Positions 1 through 10,601 of a stretch of 64,000 bases of DNA are shown here, one piece after another (the stretch's first letter is position 1; the number at the start of each line of letters is the position of its first letter). Under the pieces are notes generated by a model. It saw only the letters and a program-made list of their open reading frames with translations. It searched no databases and was not told where the DNA came from. The DNA is from Blastobasis lacticolella (Eukaryota; Arthropoda; Insecta; Lepidoptera; Blastobasidae), in contig LR990045.1 in assembly GCA_905147135.1 (NCBI GenBank), forward strand, positions 15,352,173 to 15,416,172. Direction: 5' to 3'. A program made the position numbers and the translations under genes.

Positions 1-1081
1 GACTGGATTTTACTGGAACTATGAGGGGTAAATTTAAAAGTTTTTGTTATTTTAATATATGTACCTATTAACATGATATCATGGGCATTTCACTTATTTC
101 GATTTGTATATTTAGCCTAAAATAAATGATGATCAAGGTTTCATTTAGTTTCGCATGCCCCTTTATCCTATTTGTAATAAAATATTGCAAGTTAAATTTG
201 ACCCATTTCCCGGTTTCATTCATGTAAGTTCGGTGCCAGTGCAATATTACGATAATATCAAGCTAATCTAATTATGGAGATGGAAGATAGCCATAAGAAT
301 TCCTAAACTGCGCATGGTAAACCAATCGAGTTTGGGCTCGTTTGATTAGTCTGGACAAATATTTAGACAGGTGATAGAGAACGCGCGAAAAAACCTTTTA
401 AAAAAGTATTGTTTCATTTGAACTTGTTTTTATTGAACAAGTTCAAATGACTAACCACAATCAGCATAGTCCGTTTGCCCGGACAAACCTGGCCCCGTCC
501 AGATCTTCCATACTAAACTATTGGTTGTTTAGTTAGGAAGTTTCAATTCGGTTAGGTTTATGTTTGAGTTGAGTCAAAGTGCAGAGGATATTTAGGTTTC
601 AATTCAGTTAGGATAGTTTTGTGTTGTGCCATAGCACAGTCGGGGCTGTGTCAACATGTCAAACGATATGCCCAGGCAAATCTCGACCTGTCCAATTCGA
701 CGATCGGCTTTAGACATTCATACGACGACATACATGGATGAATAAACATCCAAATAAATGTTATTCATTATTGAAAATTGTAGGACTAGAATGTAACTGT
801 ACTATAAAAATAGTGGTATTTGTAAAACAATGCAAAATAAAACGAAAGTTGCGGCAAATGTAGTGTCAGTCACATATGGAATTACCCATAAGTGACATTA
901 GCAGACATTACTAACAAAACAACAACTGATCTGTATAGCATTAGCTGCTGCAAACATTATACAGGGTCAGATACCATGACTCATTCGGCCTACATTTAAT
1001 GCGCGTGCGGTCAAACGTCCATATATGATTCGATAATGGATGAAATAATAAATTATGCTAAAAAATCATGTAGGTACTTCA

Positions 1082-1254
1082 TTACTTTGCGTGGTGGTTA
1101 TCTTGCCGTTAATGTCCCGGTTATGCTCTCGCGCGCGAGGGCCCGGGGTCTGCCTTGACCATGATCTAGGATTTGGCAGATCAGGTAATTACAGTGTAGC
1201 GATTGCCATCTGACCTCCGTGACCCTGTTAACAGGGAAACCTGGCCAGATTGTA
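1082..1254 (-). mobile_element. SINE fragment (tRNA-derived family)
   Basis: Matches the body of the full-length SINE at 1784-2150 in the opposite orientation: AATGTCCCGGTT, GCGCGAGGGCCCGGGG, TTGACCATGATC and TCAGGTAATTACAGT occur in reverse-complement order. The tRNA-like head is absent here. Confidence 0.8.
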
Positions 1255-1783
1255 CTTAATTTCTTTGCCTACAAGGCGACTAATGTCTTCTTATGAAGTT
1301 TCTGATATGAGTTTCTGATAATGGCAAAAGCCTCTACTAATGTGGAGGCGGGTCATGTGTAGCAGGAGACCGTTGTGGGCTGTGATAGAGCCATTTGCTC
1401 CCATGTTGGGTATTTAGGCTACCTTGCTTATTCTGTCTAATCCAAAAGACAAAAAAACGAATCTAAATATATAGCAAAAGTAAGATGCCGAAAGTTGTCA
1501 TTGACGTCTGAAGATTAGTAAATTACACCCAATAGAGTCAATGTTCCATAGGGTTAATTGTGAATTCCTTCAAGAACAGATTGGACGAGTGGCTGAAGTC
1601 AAACAAACTGTCTCTACTTGATTTAAAATGACTTTCAACACTGTGTGATATAGACACATCAGCAACAATGCTGCTCGTCTATAACCTAAATAAATAAATA
1701 ATAAACTTCTCAGATAGGTGGCAACATTTCCTTTATTTATTTATTTCTTTTATTTACACAATAATGATATACAGAGAAGAGCG

Positions 1784-2150
1784 TCGGTGGCCGAGCGGTC
1801 AGAGTATCCGACTCGTAAGCCAGAGGTCCTGGGTTCGGATCCCGCTCCGGCCATGTACCAATGTCTGTTTTCTTAGTTATGTACATTAGTTGAATACTAA
1901 CCGATGCTCTTACGGAGAGGGAAACATCGTGATGAAACCTGCACATTCAGGCGACTGGATGTGTAACCATGATCCAATCTGGTCAGGTTTCCCTGGTAGC
2001 AGGGTCATGGAGGTCAGATGGCAGTCGCTTCACTGTAATCACCTGACCTGCCAAATCCTGGATCATGGTCAAGGCGGACCCCGGGCCCTCGTGCGCGAGA
2101 GCACAACCGGGACATTAACGCCAAGATGATTATTATTTTATTATTAATGA
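1784..2150 (+). mobile_element. full-length tRNA-derived SINE
   Basis: About 365 bp. The head (about 1786-1855) is tRNA-like: GGCCGAGCGGTC resembles a box A/D-arm and GGTTCGGATCC is a box B. The body then runs through GAAACATCGTGATG, CCATGATCCAATCTGGTCAGG and ends with GCCAAGATGATTATTATT. At least ten other pieces of the same family are in this window on both strands, so it is a dispersed SINE and not a working tRNA gene; the acceptor stem also does not pair properly. Confidence 0.85.
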
Positions 2151-2770
2151 TCTACAGAGAAATATAACAGAACAAAAGACACAACAGGCGCTGCTTATTC
2201 CTACAAAGAAATTTCTTCCAGCAGGCCTACAGAAGAGAGATGTTAGACTAAAGTAATGCAGATACGAAGTGCACAATAATTGAATATAATAAATATATTA
2301 TAATATATAAGTATATAAAGCTAATAGGCTAATATAAATTAAGTGACATATTATTAAAACAAGCGATATAAAATACATAAAAATATAAGTTATGGACAGG
2401 GAAAGATAATATTCCTTGACTCTCTTTTTAAATATTGGCAGTGACTGACTGTCACGCACATTATGTGGCAGTGAGTTCCATAGTCTCGCTGCATGGACAG
2501 TGAAGGAGTAGGAGAAGAAATTGGAATGATGGATAGGGATGGATAACAATGATTATACATTGGACCGACAAGGCTTGTCTTGGGCCCGGGAGAAGTGGAA
2601 GGAGTTGCGGAGATATGAGGGAGCAGAGAGATTGTTGAGGATATTGTAGAGCATAGAAAGGACATGAGCGTTCCTGCACGAATCAGTGGCCACTTGAGTT
2701 GCGATCGATAAAGAGAGATATGATCATACTTTCTTAGACCAAAAATAAACCTTATGCAGACATTTTCCTT
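2150..2770 (-). mobile_element. 5'-truncated Jockey-like LINE 3' end
   Basis: Reverse orientation. Its translation contains the same C-terminal words as the LINE at 11.56-13.84 kb, for example LPLLPGPR followed by FTVHAARLWNSLPH, then the 3' UTR shared with copies at 24.7 and 58.5 kb (GGCCTGCTGGAAGAAATTTC on the minus strand). Frames are broken, so it is a dead copy. Confidence 0.8.
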
Positions 2771-2891
2771 TGGTCTAATTGATTATAGATTATATCTCAT
2801 TTGCTTGTAATGTTTCCCTTACATAACTGGTTATCAAACTTAGTTTTCTGTGTGAAACAAAGGCTATAAAATAATTAGTCTTAATATTTAC

Positions 2892-5031
2892 CTGAGGCCC
2901 AATAGTTTCAGTGATATATTCCACTTCTTTTGGACATATTCTTGGATGACACTGCGGTGAATCGTATACAAGGAACATCCATGCCACAAACCAGACTATT
3001 CCCAGACCTCCAAACAAGTAGAAACATAAGGGCCACCCTCCTCCAAAGTCTAGTGTGCATAGCCATCCTGAGACTGGTAAGGATATTACTGTGCCTATGT
3101 TGGAACCTAGAATGCAAAAACATAACATGAATGTGATAAAAGGGCAATGCAATTCTTGTGTGGATGTATGGCACAAATTTTTTAAAGGTGCCTACTGTTG
3201 AAACAAATTGTAACTGAAAGACCTTAACACTAGTAGTAATCTTTTATCATGGGATCAGGAAGTTTCCACAGTAGACTTAACTGCCTATTCCAGTGAAAAA
3301 AAGATAATATTATGAACATTAGCAGAAAAAATTATATTTCAATTAATGAAAAAGCCTCCTCTGCGTGCCAGACTGGCATGTTAACTACTGACCCACTCAG
3401 GTCATCATACTTTGATCATAAGACTTAACTGATTTCTCCAATAGCCAAATATATGCTAACTCACCAGCATAGACATATGCAGCAAACTTAGATCTTTCCA
3501 TGGGTGGTATCCATTTAGCAAGCATAGCATGCATTGCTGGGTATGTGACTCCCTCGCCCAACCCTTCCAATGCTCGCACAGCGATGAAGAACTTGAAGTC
3601 CCAGTATGCTGCTATTGGGCTGAGTATTGTAAACAGGGCAGTCAGCAGAACTCCTATTCCATATACTAATTTACCACCAAATAATTCTGCTATTCTACCT
3701 CCTGGAACCTAAATTTTAAAATTATGTTTAAACTGGCAATACTTTGGAACTAATGCAAGAGAATGTGGTCTTACAGGTAGAGGATCTTCTAATATTTTTA
3801 TTCATTTATCCATATATAATAAAAAAAAAGCCTATCAATATTACCTGTGTCAACACATATCCATAAAAGAAGGCACCCAAAATTAAACCTTGCTGGTTTT
3901 CATCCCAATTGAATTCACCAGGTTTCTGCAAAATGCAAAGCAATTAAATATGAATTGATTGTATTATTGTATTTAAGTAGTTAATTATAAAATTTTATGT
4001 AGCTTACACTAGGAACTGTACTGTTGCTGACTGGACTTGTTGGACACACATCCAGAGTTTCATTGGAGGGCAATGGAGCCGTGGAGTTTATCATAGCCAC
4101 TATGGCCACTGATAAGTTGACTCTCATGGCGTACACATTGGCGAACCCGAGCAAACCCATGATACCAAAGACAGTACGGCTTTTGATCCATCCTGTTGTC
4201 TCTTCAACTAGAAAAAATAATATGTGTTACAGAATGTTCCTTTGAGATGGTTCTAATTACTAGTCATCATCATCATCACAGCCCATAACAATCCACTGCA
4301 GGACTTCGGGCCTCTCCCACGAAAGGGGAGGTCATTGCCATAATCTCCACGCTTGGCAGGCGGGTTGGAGATCGCAGTGCAGTTGATGTAAATCTACCCA
4401 GAAAGATGCTGCTGCCCATCTTTCGGATTTGTCCCTTAGTCGCCTCTTACGACACCCATGGGAAGAGATGGGGTGGTGCTATTCTTTGAGGTGGCGGCTA
4501 ATTACTAGTATTTAATGGTAAATACTTAGAAAATGAAAAAGATTGCCGAATACAGTCAAGTGTTTGTTTTATTTTTGTGATAGGTGACAAGACACAAGGC
4601 CAGACAAAGAGACACATGATTAAATTTACTTATTTACATATATTCTCTTGAACCAGAAAACTATGAAGGTGTAACAAAAGTAAATAAAGGCTGTAAGAAC
4701 AATGTTTTTGCAACTTTAAAACAAATTGCAAGAATATACATAGTTCTATGATAATGTAGCACAATAGGTATTATATGTACAATATTTAATACATCGACCA
4801 GTAAAATTATCTAACTTTTGTTATGTAGGTCTATTCATACCTATCTACAATACAATGAAAATGAATGATAAGTGTGGGCAGTACCTCTATACAAAGGACA
4901 TTTTTCGTGGATATCGCATAAAAATGCTTTCAAATATTACCTGGCTCCGTCTGTACGAGAGTTCGGTGGCTGCTGGTAACATCATTTTCAATGTCAGCAT
5001 TAATAATAGGACTTTCTTCTGCAGACGACAT
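2892..5031 (-). CDS. SLC17-type transporter (MFS; sialin / Na-phosphate cotransporter-like), partial
   Basis: Five coding exons on the minus strand, phases all consistent: 4941-5031 (start MSSAEESP), 4008-4207, 3845-3925, 3465-3708, 2892-3106. They give 277 codons; the C-terminal part lies left of the window. Family marks are the MFS/SLC17 words FNWDENQQGLILGAFFYGY followed by VLTQVPGG, EGVTYPAMHAM and WIPPMERSKF, and a hydrophobic first helix (FGIMGLLGFANVYAMRVNLSVA) followed by a luminal loop with possible N-glycosylation sites (NST, NET). SLC17 proteins move organic anions, phosphate or glutamate across the plasma or endosomal membrane; the substrate cannot be told from this part. The start methionine is the first in frame in the exon. 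Intron 1 (4208-4940) holds a repeat copy. Confidence 0.9.
4262..4500 (-). repeat. dispersed repeat with (ATG)n tail
   Basis: Defining copy of a family whose marks are AGTCCTGCAGTGGACTGTTA, CTCTCCCACGAAAGGGGAGG, AATCTCCACGCTTGGCAGG and GTCGTAAGAGGCGACTAA. The element ends in an ATGATGATG tail, here read on the minus strand. The microsatellite tail suggests an RTE-mobilised SINE or LINE tail. It sits in SLC17 intron 1. Other copies are at 16.9, 32.0, 36.3, 36.6, 39.7, 55.3, 56.3 and 63.4 kb. Confidence 0.75.
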
Positions 5032-5564
5032 GATTCATGCTACCGCTATCGCACACCAATAAAAAACTTTATTTTGTATTTGAATAAACTGGGACGCAAT
5101 TTTAATTATGGAGAAGGAATACTATTATAACTATCCAATATAGCAGCGAGAATGAGTCACTCACAAGTTTTATGGAAATAAACAAAGAAACATTCAAGTG
5201 CTAAATCGTCTATCGCTAAAACAAAATAAATACAGACTAATAAAACCTAAACAAAATAGTATGATGTTTGACGATTGACAGCATCTGTCAATCAAGTAGT
5301 GAACTCAAAAAGTTTAGAAATGAGTAAAATGTTCGGATACAAAACTGTAATAAAATAGTGCTAGATTTACACTCTCGTATGCACGAGTCAAGCGCGCTCC
5401 ACATGTGGACAGTTCCGCGGGAACACGAGAATGTAGAGGGAGTATTCGTGTAGTCCCGTGTATGTTTGGCATGTCTCGCCTATTTCATAGACTAAGTAGA
5501 GATAGTTTGTTGTCGTCTCAATTCGATCGATTTTATATTTACATTTATAGCGCTTTTTCCCGTA

Positions 5565-5668
5565 ACAGGTTCGGGGTACACTTGACCATGATCCAGGATA
5601 TTAGTAGATCAAGTAATTACAGTAGAGAAGCTGCAATCACCTCTGTGACCCTGTTTACAGTAGATTAC
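5565..5668 (-). mobile_element. SINE fragment
   Basis: Short diverged piece of the tRNA-derived SINE body: TTGACCATGATCCAGGAT, GATCAAGTAATTACAGT and CTCTGTGACCCTGTTTACAG in order. Confidence 0.65.
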
Positions 5669-5794
5669 CGATATTACACCGATGAATCGATAAAATGTCG
5701 CGCGTTTTGACACCACCACATCCCTAATAGGCGAGAATGTAGAGGGCCGACCAAAGTCCCGGCAAAAGTTTCGCCGGAAGTTTCGGCGAACATG

Positions 5795-6005
5795 TGGAGC
5801 GCGCTTAAGGAACAGAATGGCGACCACATACCCGGTACTGGAAGACGCAGCGGGGGTAGGCCTCCCACTAGATGGACCGACGCTCTAGTAAAATCGCAAG
5901 TACCATCTGGATGCACAAGACTGGTCTTTGTGGAAATCTCTGGGGGAGGCCTATGCCCAGCAGTGGGCGTCTTCCGGCTAATACGATTATGATGATGATG
6001 ATGCA
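5795..6005 (+). mobile_element. RTE-like LINE 3' end
   Basis: Encodes the RTE C-terminal tail pattern GRRSGGRPPTRWTDALVK ... DWSLW-like ... GEAYAQQWAS (partly degenerate), and ends GGGGGAGGCCTATGCCCAGC followed by AGTGGGCGTCTTCCGGC and an ATGATGATG tail. Defining copy; others are at 22.6, 26.2, 31.1 and 50.8 kb. Confidence 0.8.
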
Positions 6006-6547
6006 CGAGTAAAGAGAGATTTATTTACTAGAAATAAAGCTCTTTGGGCATGAGATGTGTCAGTTTGCGTCGGCTCGTGCATAGCCTTGTGTCTCGCAGC
6101 GCAGTACTAACACACGTACTTGTTTCACAATAAACATTGACTCCAGTCCTCCAGAGTCGCAAAACTGGCGGGCCATGTACCTAGCTCGCAAACAGCACAG
6201 CACAACCGATGGCCAACGGGACGGTAAGGTTTACGTATGGCGACCACGTACTACACCTACCGGCTATGACTCTGCCCCCCTACGAAATGGACGGAGTACC
6301 TCGTCAGCTCAGGATCCATAAGGGGAGGAGGCAAATGTAGCAATTGCCCCGGTGGCGGCAACCCCGGGCGACAGTTTCAGGGGTCGCCACACGGTGGGCT
6401 ACGCCTAGCTGTTGGCCCACCTGTACAATACTACTACTACTATAGCAGATATTATAAAAGTTCGAGCTCGCTACGCTCGTTCATTAGCTTACAACTAATT
6501 ATGGACCTAAAGACCTAAGTTCAGTGACCCCCATATTCGAAACTCTA

Positions 6548-6640
6548 TTTACGTTTTTTTATGTTATACGGCAGACAAACAGGCAAGCGGGCCACCTGAT
6601 GAAAAGTGATCACCGCCGCCTATGGACATTAGCTATGTTA
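6548..6640 (-). mobile_element. LINE 3' tail (GGCAGACAAACAGGC family)
   Basis: TTTTTTTATGTTATACGGCA followed by GACAAACAGGCAAGCGGGCC: on the minus strand this is a LINE 3' end with a poly-A tail. The most complete copy is at 42.19-42.41 kb. Confidence 0.75.
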
Positions 6641-7069
6641 CGCGTTTGGGTTACAGAAATCAACTTGATTTGATTTTTACATGATGTTTGTCTATAAGTA
6701 GGTAAACTTATTTTACATAAGTTTCATTTGCCATAACATCAAATACGAGCACCAAAATATTGTTTTCACTTCCTGATAGAACTCTTGCCTGAAGATGAGC
6801 AATTCGAAACCGGTTGCAATTTAATAAATTTGTATAATAAAGTGGAACTAGTGTACAAAAAGTGATTAAATTAATGAACATGTTTTGTTTTTAGTAAGTT
6901 TTATTTCTAGAACTACGTACAGTCAGCTGCAGAGTGAATGGACCCTATCATCATACATTTCATGTATGCTCGGGGGGGTCATTTCACTTTTCACATTTCA
7001 CACATTTAAAAAGTTATGTTTGTTGTAGCTTTTAACTGCCATCTTTTATTTTTGATGCTACTCCATGAC

Positions 7070-7268
7070 AAATAAGCAGACAGCCCACCTGATAATGGTA
7101 AGCGGTAACTGTCGCCCATGACATCTCTGAACCCACAACAGGGAAAAGCTGGTACTTTGTCAGTACCAGGGGGACCGCAAGCATGTGGCTTAGGCTTGGC
7201 TATGGTGGTGGTTGCTTACCATCAGGCATGCCGTAAGCTTGTTTGCCACCTTAGTGGTATAAAAAAGA
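7070..7268 (+). mobile_element. CR1/L2-like LINE 3' tail
   Basis: Ends TTGCTTACCATCAGGCATGC, GTAAGCTTGTTTGCCACCTT and AGTGGTATAAAAAA. This 3' tail family recurs at 30.9, 38.0 and 45.7 kb, always with the same TTTGCCACC...TATAAAAAA end. Confidence 0.75.
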
Positions 7269-7304
7269 ACTGCTAAAAGAAACCTTGTGCAAGTGCTAAA
7301 GTAC

Positions 7305-7573
7305 GTAGAGCTCGTCTAATCTAAAATGACGCGCCCCACTATCGCATTAACGCACACAAGCAAGTTTAAAATATGGACGCAATACATATACAAATGCCGT
7401 TGTAATTGGTCATTCAGTTGCCAGTGAGACACCATCGTAGGAGCTCGCGTCGTTCGATTGGAGCAGTCGACGCGCCCACACAGATGAAGTGTCGTTATCA
7501 ATATTTGCACTCACACATCGAAATCAACTAACTAAGTAGTGGGGCGCGTCATTTTAGACTAGACGAGCTCTAC
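7305..7573. mobile_element. MITE with about 34-bp terminal inverted repeats
   Basis: Left end GTAGAGCTCGTCTAATCTAA, right end TTAGACTAGACGAGCTCTAC; the arms continue inward through AATGACGCGCCCCAC / GTGGGGCGCGTCATT. Total 269 bp with no coding potential of its own. The superfamily is not clear from the ends. Confidence 0.8.
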
Positions 7574-7644
7574 CTACCTACTTTAATAACAGTAGTAAGG
7601 AGTACCCATTTAAAAAATGAAAACAGTAAAGTTAGTAAAGTATG

Positions 7645-7650
7645 TTTATT
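7645..7650 (-). terminator. poly-A signal of TMEM19
   Basis: AATAAA on the minus strand, about 160 bases beyond the TMEM19 stop codon at 7811-7813. It is the first canonical signal downstream of the stop. Confidence 0.5.
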
Positions 7651-7810
7651 ATAAAAGGGCTAAAAATGACTTGATCATACTTAAGTACCTACACGAAGTT
7701 GATGCAGTAGACAATAATAACAAAATAATCAATGATATTCCGATCCTAAAAAATAATCTCATTTTCTCTTTTTAAGTACCTACCTAGATGGAAAATATTT
7801 ATAATTTAAC

Positions 7811-10601
7811 CTATCCGTAAACAGGCCATAAACTTTTACTAATTGTAGGCATTAAAAGACCCATTATAACAGTTGATATTAAATTAACACTGTGGTTGTC
7901 CAAAATACTCCGTCCACTGATATGTTCAACAGTTTGGCTGGAATACGAAACAATCTTGCCGTCTTTATCAATTCCTGTAAATAAAAATATGAAGTGACAT
8001 GAGTTTTAAATAGAAAAAGTAGGCAAGTCTTATATTTTTTCTATCATGATCTTTCGTGACATAAAACTGTTGTCACGGTTTGAATTGTTTGGGTATGAAG
8101 TTTTATATCTGCGAATAATCAAATATGAAACACACGTACTTTCGCAATGACAATATAATAAACGGAGGACAGTCAGGATATTGATGCCAACGTGCGATAG
8201 CTGGCTGAGTTCTATTCCAGAGTTGTTGGAAGGGTTCGCAGTCTGTCGTTACACTAAGGTCGATGACAGCAACGGCGAAGTTGTGGAATTTGTATTATCT
8301 ACCACTGGAATTGGCGTTGGCACAACACAAAATTCAGTAATAGATCCCGGAATTTGCCACAAGTCGCTGCTTGACGCGCAGGTCCACAAGGAAGGATTGT
8401 ATGTAGAACTCTCATCGGTTTATGATTTTGTAGATGGGTACTTTGCCAATACGAAGGTATCCTTAAGTGAGAAAGTACTCGGACTGGGTGGGGCCCTTCC
8501 CACGCTTATATTATTTTTATGGAAGGCCAGTTGAGCCTGTGCGCACTCGCGTAGCGCCAATTTTGTATTATGGCCGATTACGACTCAATTGTTGAGGCGG
8601 ACTTAGCGAACGAGTTAACCGGGTCCATCCTTGACCCAGGGAGCCCTAAGTCACTTAACACAGGAGTAGGGCGACCCTCCCGTGTGTTGCGCTTCGGGTT
8701 GCCCAAGCCGCGTCGGATCTCATTTCATAACTTTCCATAGTTTTGCCGACATTGTGGCTTTTTATGTTACAACTCTCCGACTCGCACAACCCTGAGCGAA
8801 GAACAGATTCGCCAGAGCCTCGTCCATCTGACATTGACAATTGTAATTAAATTTATTAAAAACCAAGCCTAGTTGGTACAATATGTACCTATTGACATAT
8901 CATTACCAATTTGTATTTGATAATTTTATTAATTAGTTGACATTGTAATTCTATTATACTTATTTGGACAATTTTATAATGAGATAACATTAATTAAGCT
9001 ATGCACTTATGTAGTTACTACGTTTATTTATATTGTGATAGTTTTCAATTTTATATTGACATACTTGTTAATTTATGTTCATTGATTTCTTTAATAATTA
9101 TTAATATTAATAATAATTACATAATAATTGTATGACGGTGTAAAATATTTACTAAATAAATGATTATGATTATGTTCAACTTATATACATAACTCGAACC
9201 TGGTACCTCTCGCTTACGAGTTGGATACTCAACCGCCCGGCTAACGACGCTCTAAAGTAGCACATAATAAAGAGTAGAAATTACCTGAATATTGCAAAGT
9301 TGCTCCCAGTATGGAATCAATAAGACTTCCTAGAAATCCGGCCAGTGCACCAAACACAATTATTGGCCATTGAGGAGGAGAATATGTTAAAGTATTTTTG
9401 TCAGAAAAGTATAATATAACTATATACTGAGATATTCCAATTACAAGTCCTCCAACTGTACTGAAAAATGTACCAATAAGTGTGATTCCTCCATTTGTCC
9501 CTCTTGGTACTGTTTTCCATGATGTGATTAAGAATGGATCAGACTTGGCCAAAACTGTGCCTAATTCTGATGCCCAGGTGTCACCATTACAAGATGCAAA
9601 TACTCCTTAAATAACAAAATGACATCATTTAATATATATTCCTACAACAATTGCATGACATTTTAAAGGTCTTTTGCCTTACAATCTTACCAAGAACACC
9701 CATTGTCAACCACGAGGCTCTATAATCATTGGCAAAGTCAATTGGAATTTCAGATGAACCAATATCTAACAAATATAATAATCCAAGTTGAGTTGCCATG
9801 CCACCATTACAAAGTACTTGAATCCAGTTCCTTTGGCCACCTGAAACCAGTTTTGTTTTAGAATAATTTTAAATCTCAAATAGATATGTACTTACATATG
9901 TAAGATGTCTTATGTTTCTAATGTTGTTTTTCTATTTAATAATTTGGAAGTAAATAGAACCTCCATTTATTTTCAAGTTCTAGTTCAAATAAAATATTAT
10001 GTAGGTAATATGTAGCTAAATTATATAAAAATATAATTTAACATTTTAACAGTAAATAAATAAATAATAAATAAATAAAACAGTACCTTCTTTAAAATCC
10101 TCTTCAAATTTTCGCTTCATATGAGAACGATACTTTGTTGCTTTTGAAGATGACAAAAAGAATGTAAACAGAGCTGCTAGGAAGGAGTAATTACTCAGGG
10201 TAAGAACGAAGGCTACAGCCATTCCAAATAATGCACCACTTAAGTTGACACTCTTTTTTCTGTACCCATACACAGCTATCAAGAGGGGAATGAAACATGC
10301 CGCAAGCCATCTAGCTGGAGATATTACAATTGGCTCTGAAAATTAAATGAAAATATTACATACTAAATCTAAAAAAGAAATTAATTAATAAACAATTAAT
10401 CAATATTTAATAATTTTATATTTTATATTTAATAATTAATCAATATCACAAACCATCAAATCCTTCATTACCCATAATAAATTTGGAATAAATTAAGTTT
10501 ATAATCCATAGCGACATTGACATTGGTATTGCAATGGCACATAGTAAAACAGTTAAAATGTGATCATTTTGCAAATGATTGTTGCTGTTGGATGGACTCA
10601 T
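7811..10601 (-). CDS. TMEM19: TMEM19 family multi-pass membrane protein
   Basis: Complete gene of five coding exons, minus strand: 10454-10601, 10087-10335, 9691-9840, 9285-9605, 7811-7974; every junction is phase 1 and fits. The 343-codon product is close to the length of vertebrate TMEM19 (about 336). Diagnostic words are GDTWASELG, GTNGGITLIG, PPQWPIIVFGALAGFLGS, LGATLQYSG and near the end SGRSILDNHSVNLIST, ending SLWPVYG. Several hydrophobic helices are visible (SMSLWIINLIY, WLAACFIPLLIAVYG, ALFGMAVAFVLTL and others). TMEM19 belongs to the DUF92 family, integral membrane proteins of poorly known function; in plants and bacteria relatives include a prenyl-phosphate kinase, so a lipid-phosphate role is possible but unproven. 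Intron 4 (7975-9284) carries repeat debris. The start is the only in-frame ATG before the first helix. Confidence 0.95.
8181..8835 (+). other. coding-like block of unknown origin in TMEM19 intron 4
   Basis: A 117-codon open frame at 8181-8534 (antisense to TMEM19) with balanced composition: it contains GFAVCRYTKVDDSNGEVVEF and DAQVHKEGLYVELSSVYDF. A second frame after 8570 reads MADYDSIVEADLANELTG then GRPSRVLRF. I do not recognise either. The change of frame and lack of splice context suggest a decayed insert, such as a transposon or processed gene piece, rather than a host gene. Confidence 0.35.
9185..9255 (-). mobile_element. SINE tRNA-like head fragment
   Basis: CGAACCTGGTACCTCTCGCT, TACGAGTTGGAT and ACGACGCTC are the reverse complement of the tRNA-like head of the SINE at 1784-2150. 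It abuts the 3' side of TMEM19 exon 4. Confidence 0.7.

Larger units (their letters stand above)
1..2891. other. left-edge non-coding region (SLC17 intron and repeats)
   Basis: This stretch lies downstream of the last SLC17 exon seen in the window, so it is presumably intron or further gene sequence of that transporter. I found no exon here that continues the transporter. It is largely repeat-derived: two SINE copies in opposite orientation (about 1.08-1.25 and 1.78-2.15 kb) and a 5'-truncated LINE end (2.15-2.77 kb). Bases 1-300 include a block resembling 22.07-22.24 kb, sharing the words TTTGACCCATTTCCCGG and GGAGATGGAAG, probably another diverged dispersed repeat. Nothing else was recognised. 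Confidence 0.6.
5032..7644. other. intergenic region between SLC17 5' end and TMEM19 3' end
   Basis: Upstream side of the SLC17 gene (its promoter should lie just above 5031) and downstream side of TMEM19. Most of it is repeat debris: SINE, RTE-like tail, LINE tails and a foldback element, listed separately. The GC-rich block at about 6150-6425 (ATGGACGGAGTACCTCG, GGGTCGCCACACGGTGGGC) looks like LINE 5'-region sequence but I could not assign it. Bases 6785-6870 share GGAACTAGTGTACAAAAAGT with the flank of the AT-repeat at 60.8 kb, in opposite orientation. Confidence 0.55.

Noticed and set aside
1786..1855. tRNA gene
   Set aside because: Box A and B are present and the anticodon loop looks usable, but the acceptor stem does not pair and the same head is part of a dispersed SINE repeated several times here.
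5674..6006. 110-codon minus-strand ORF with HHHHH start
   Set aside because: Antisense of an RTE-like LINE 3' end and its ATG-repeat tail.
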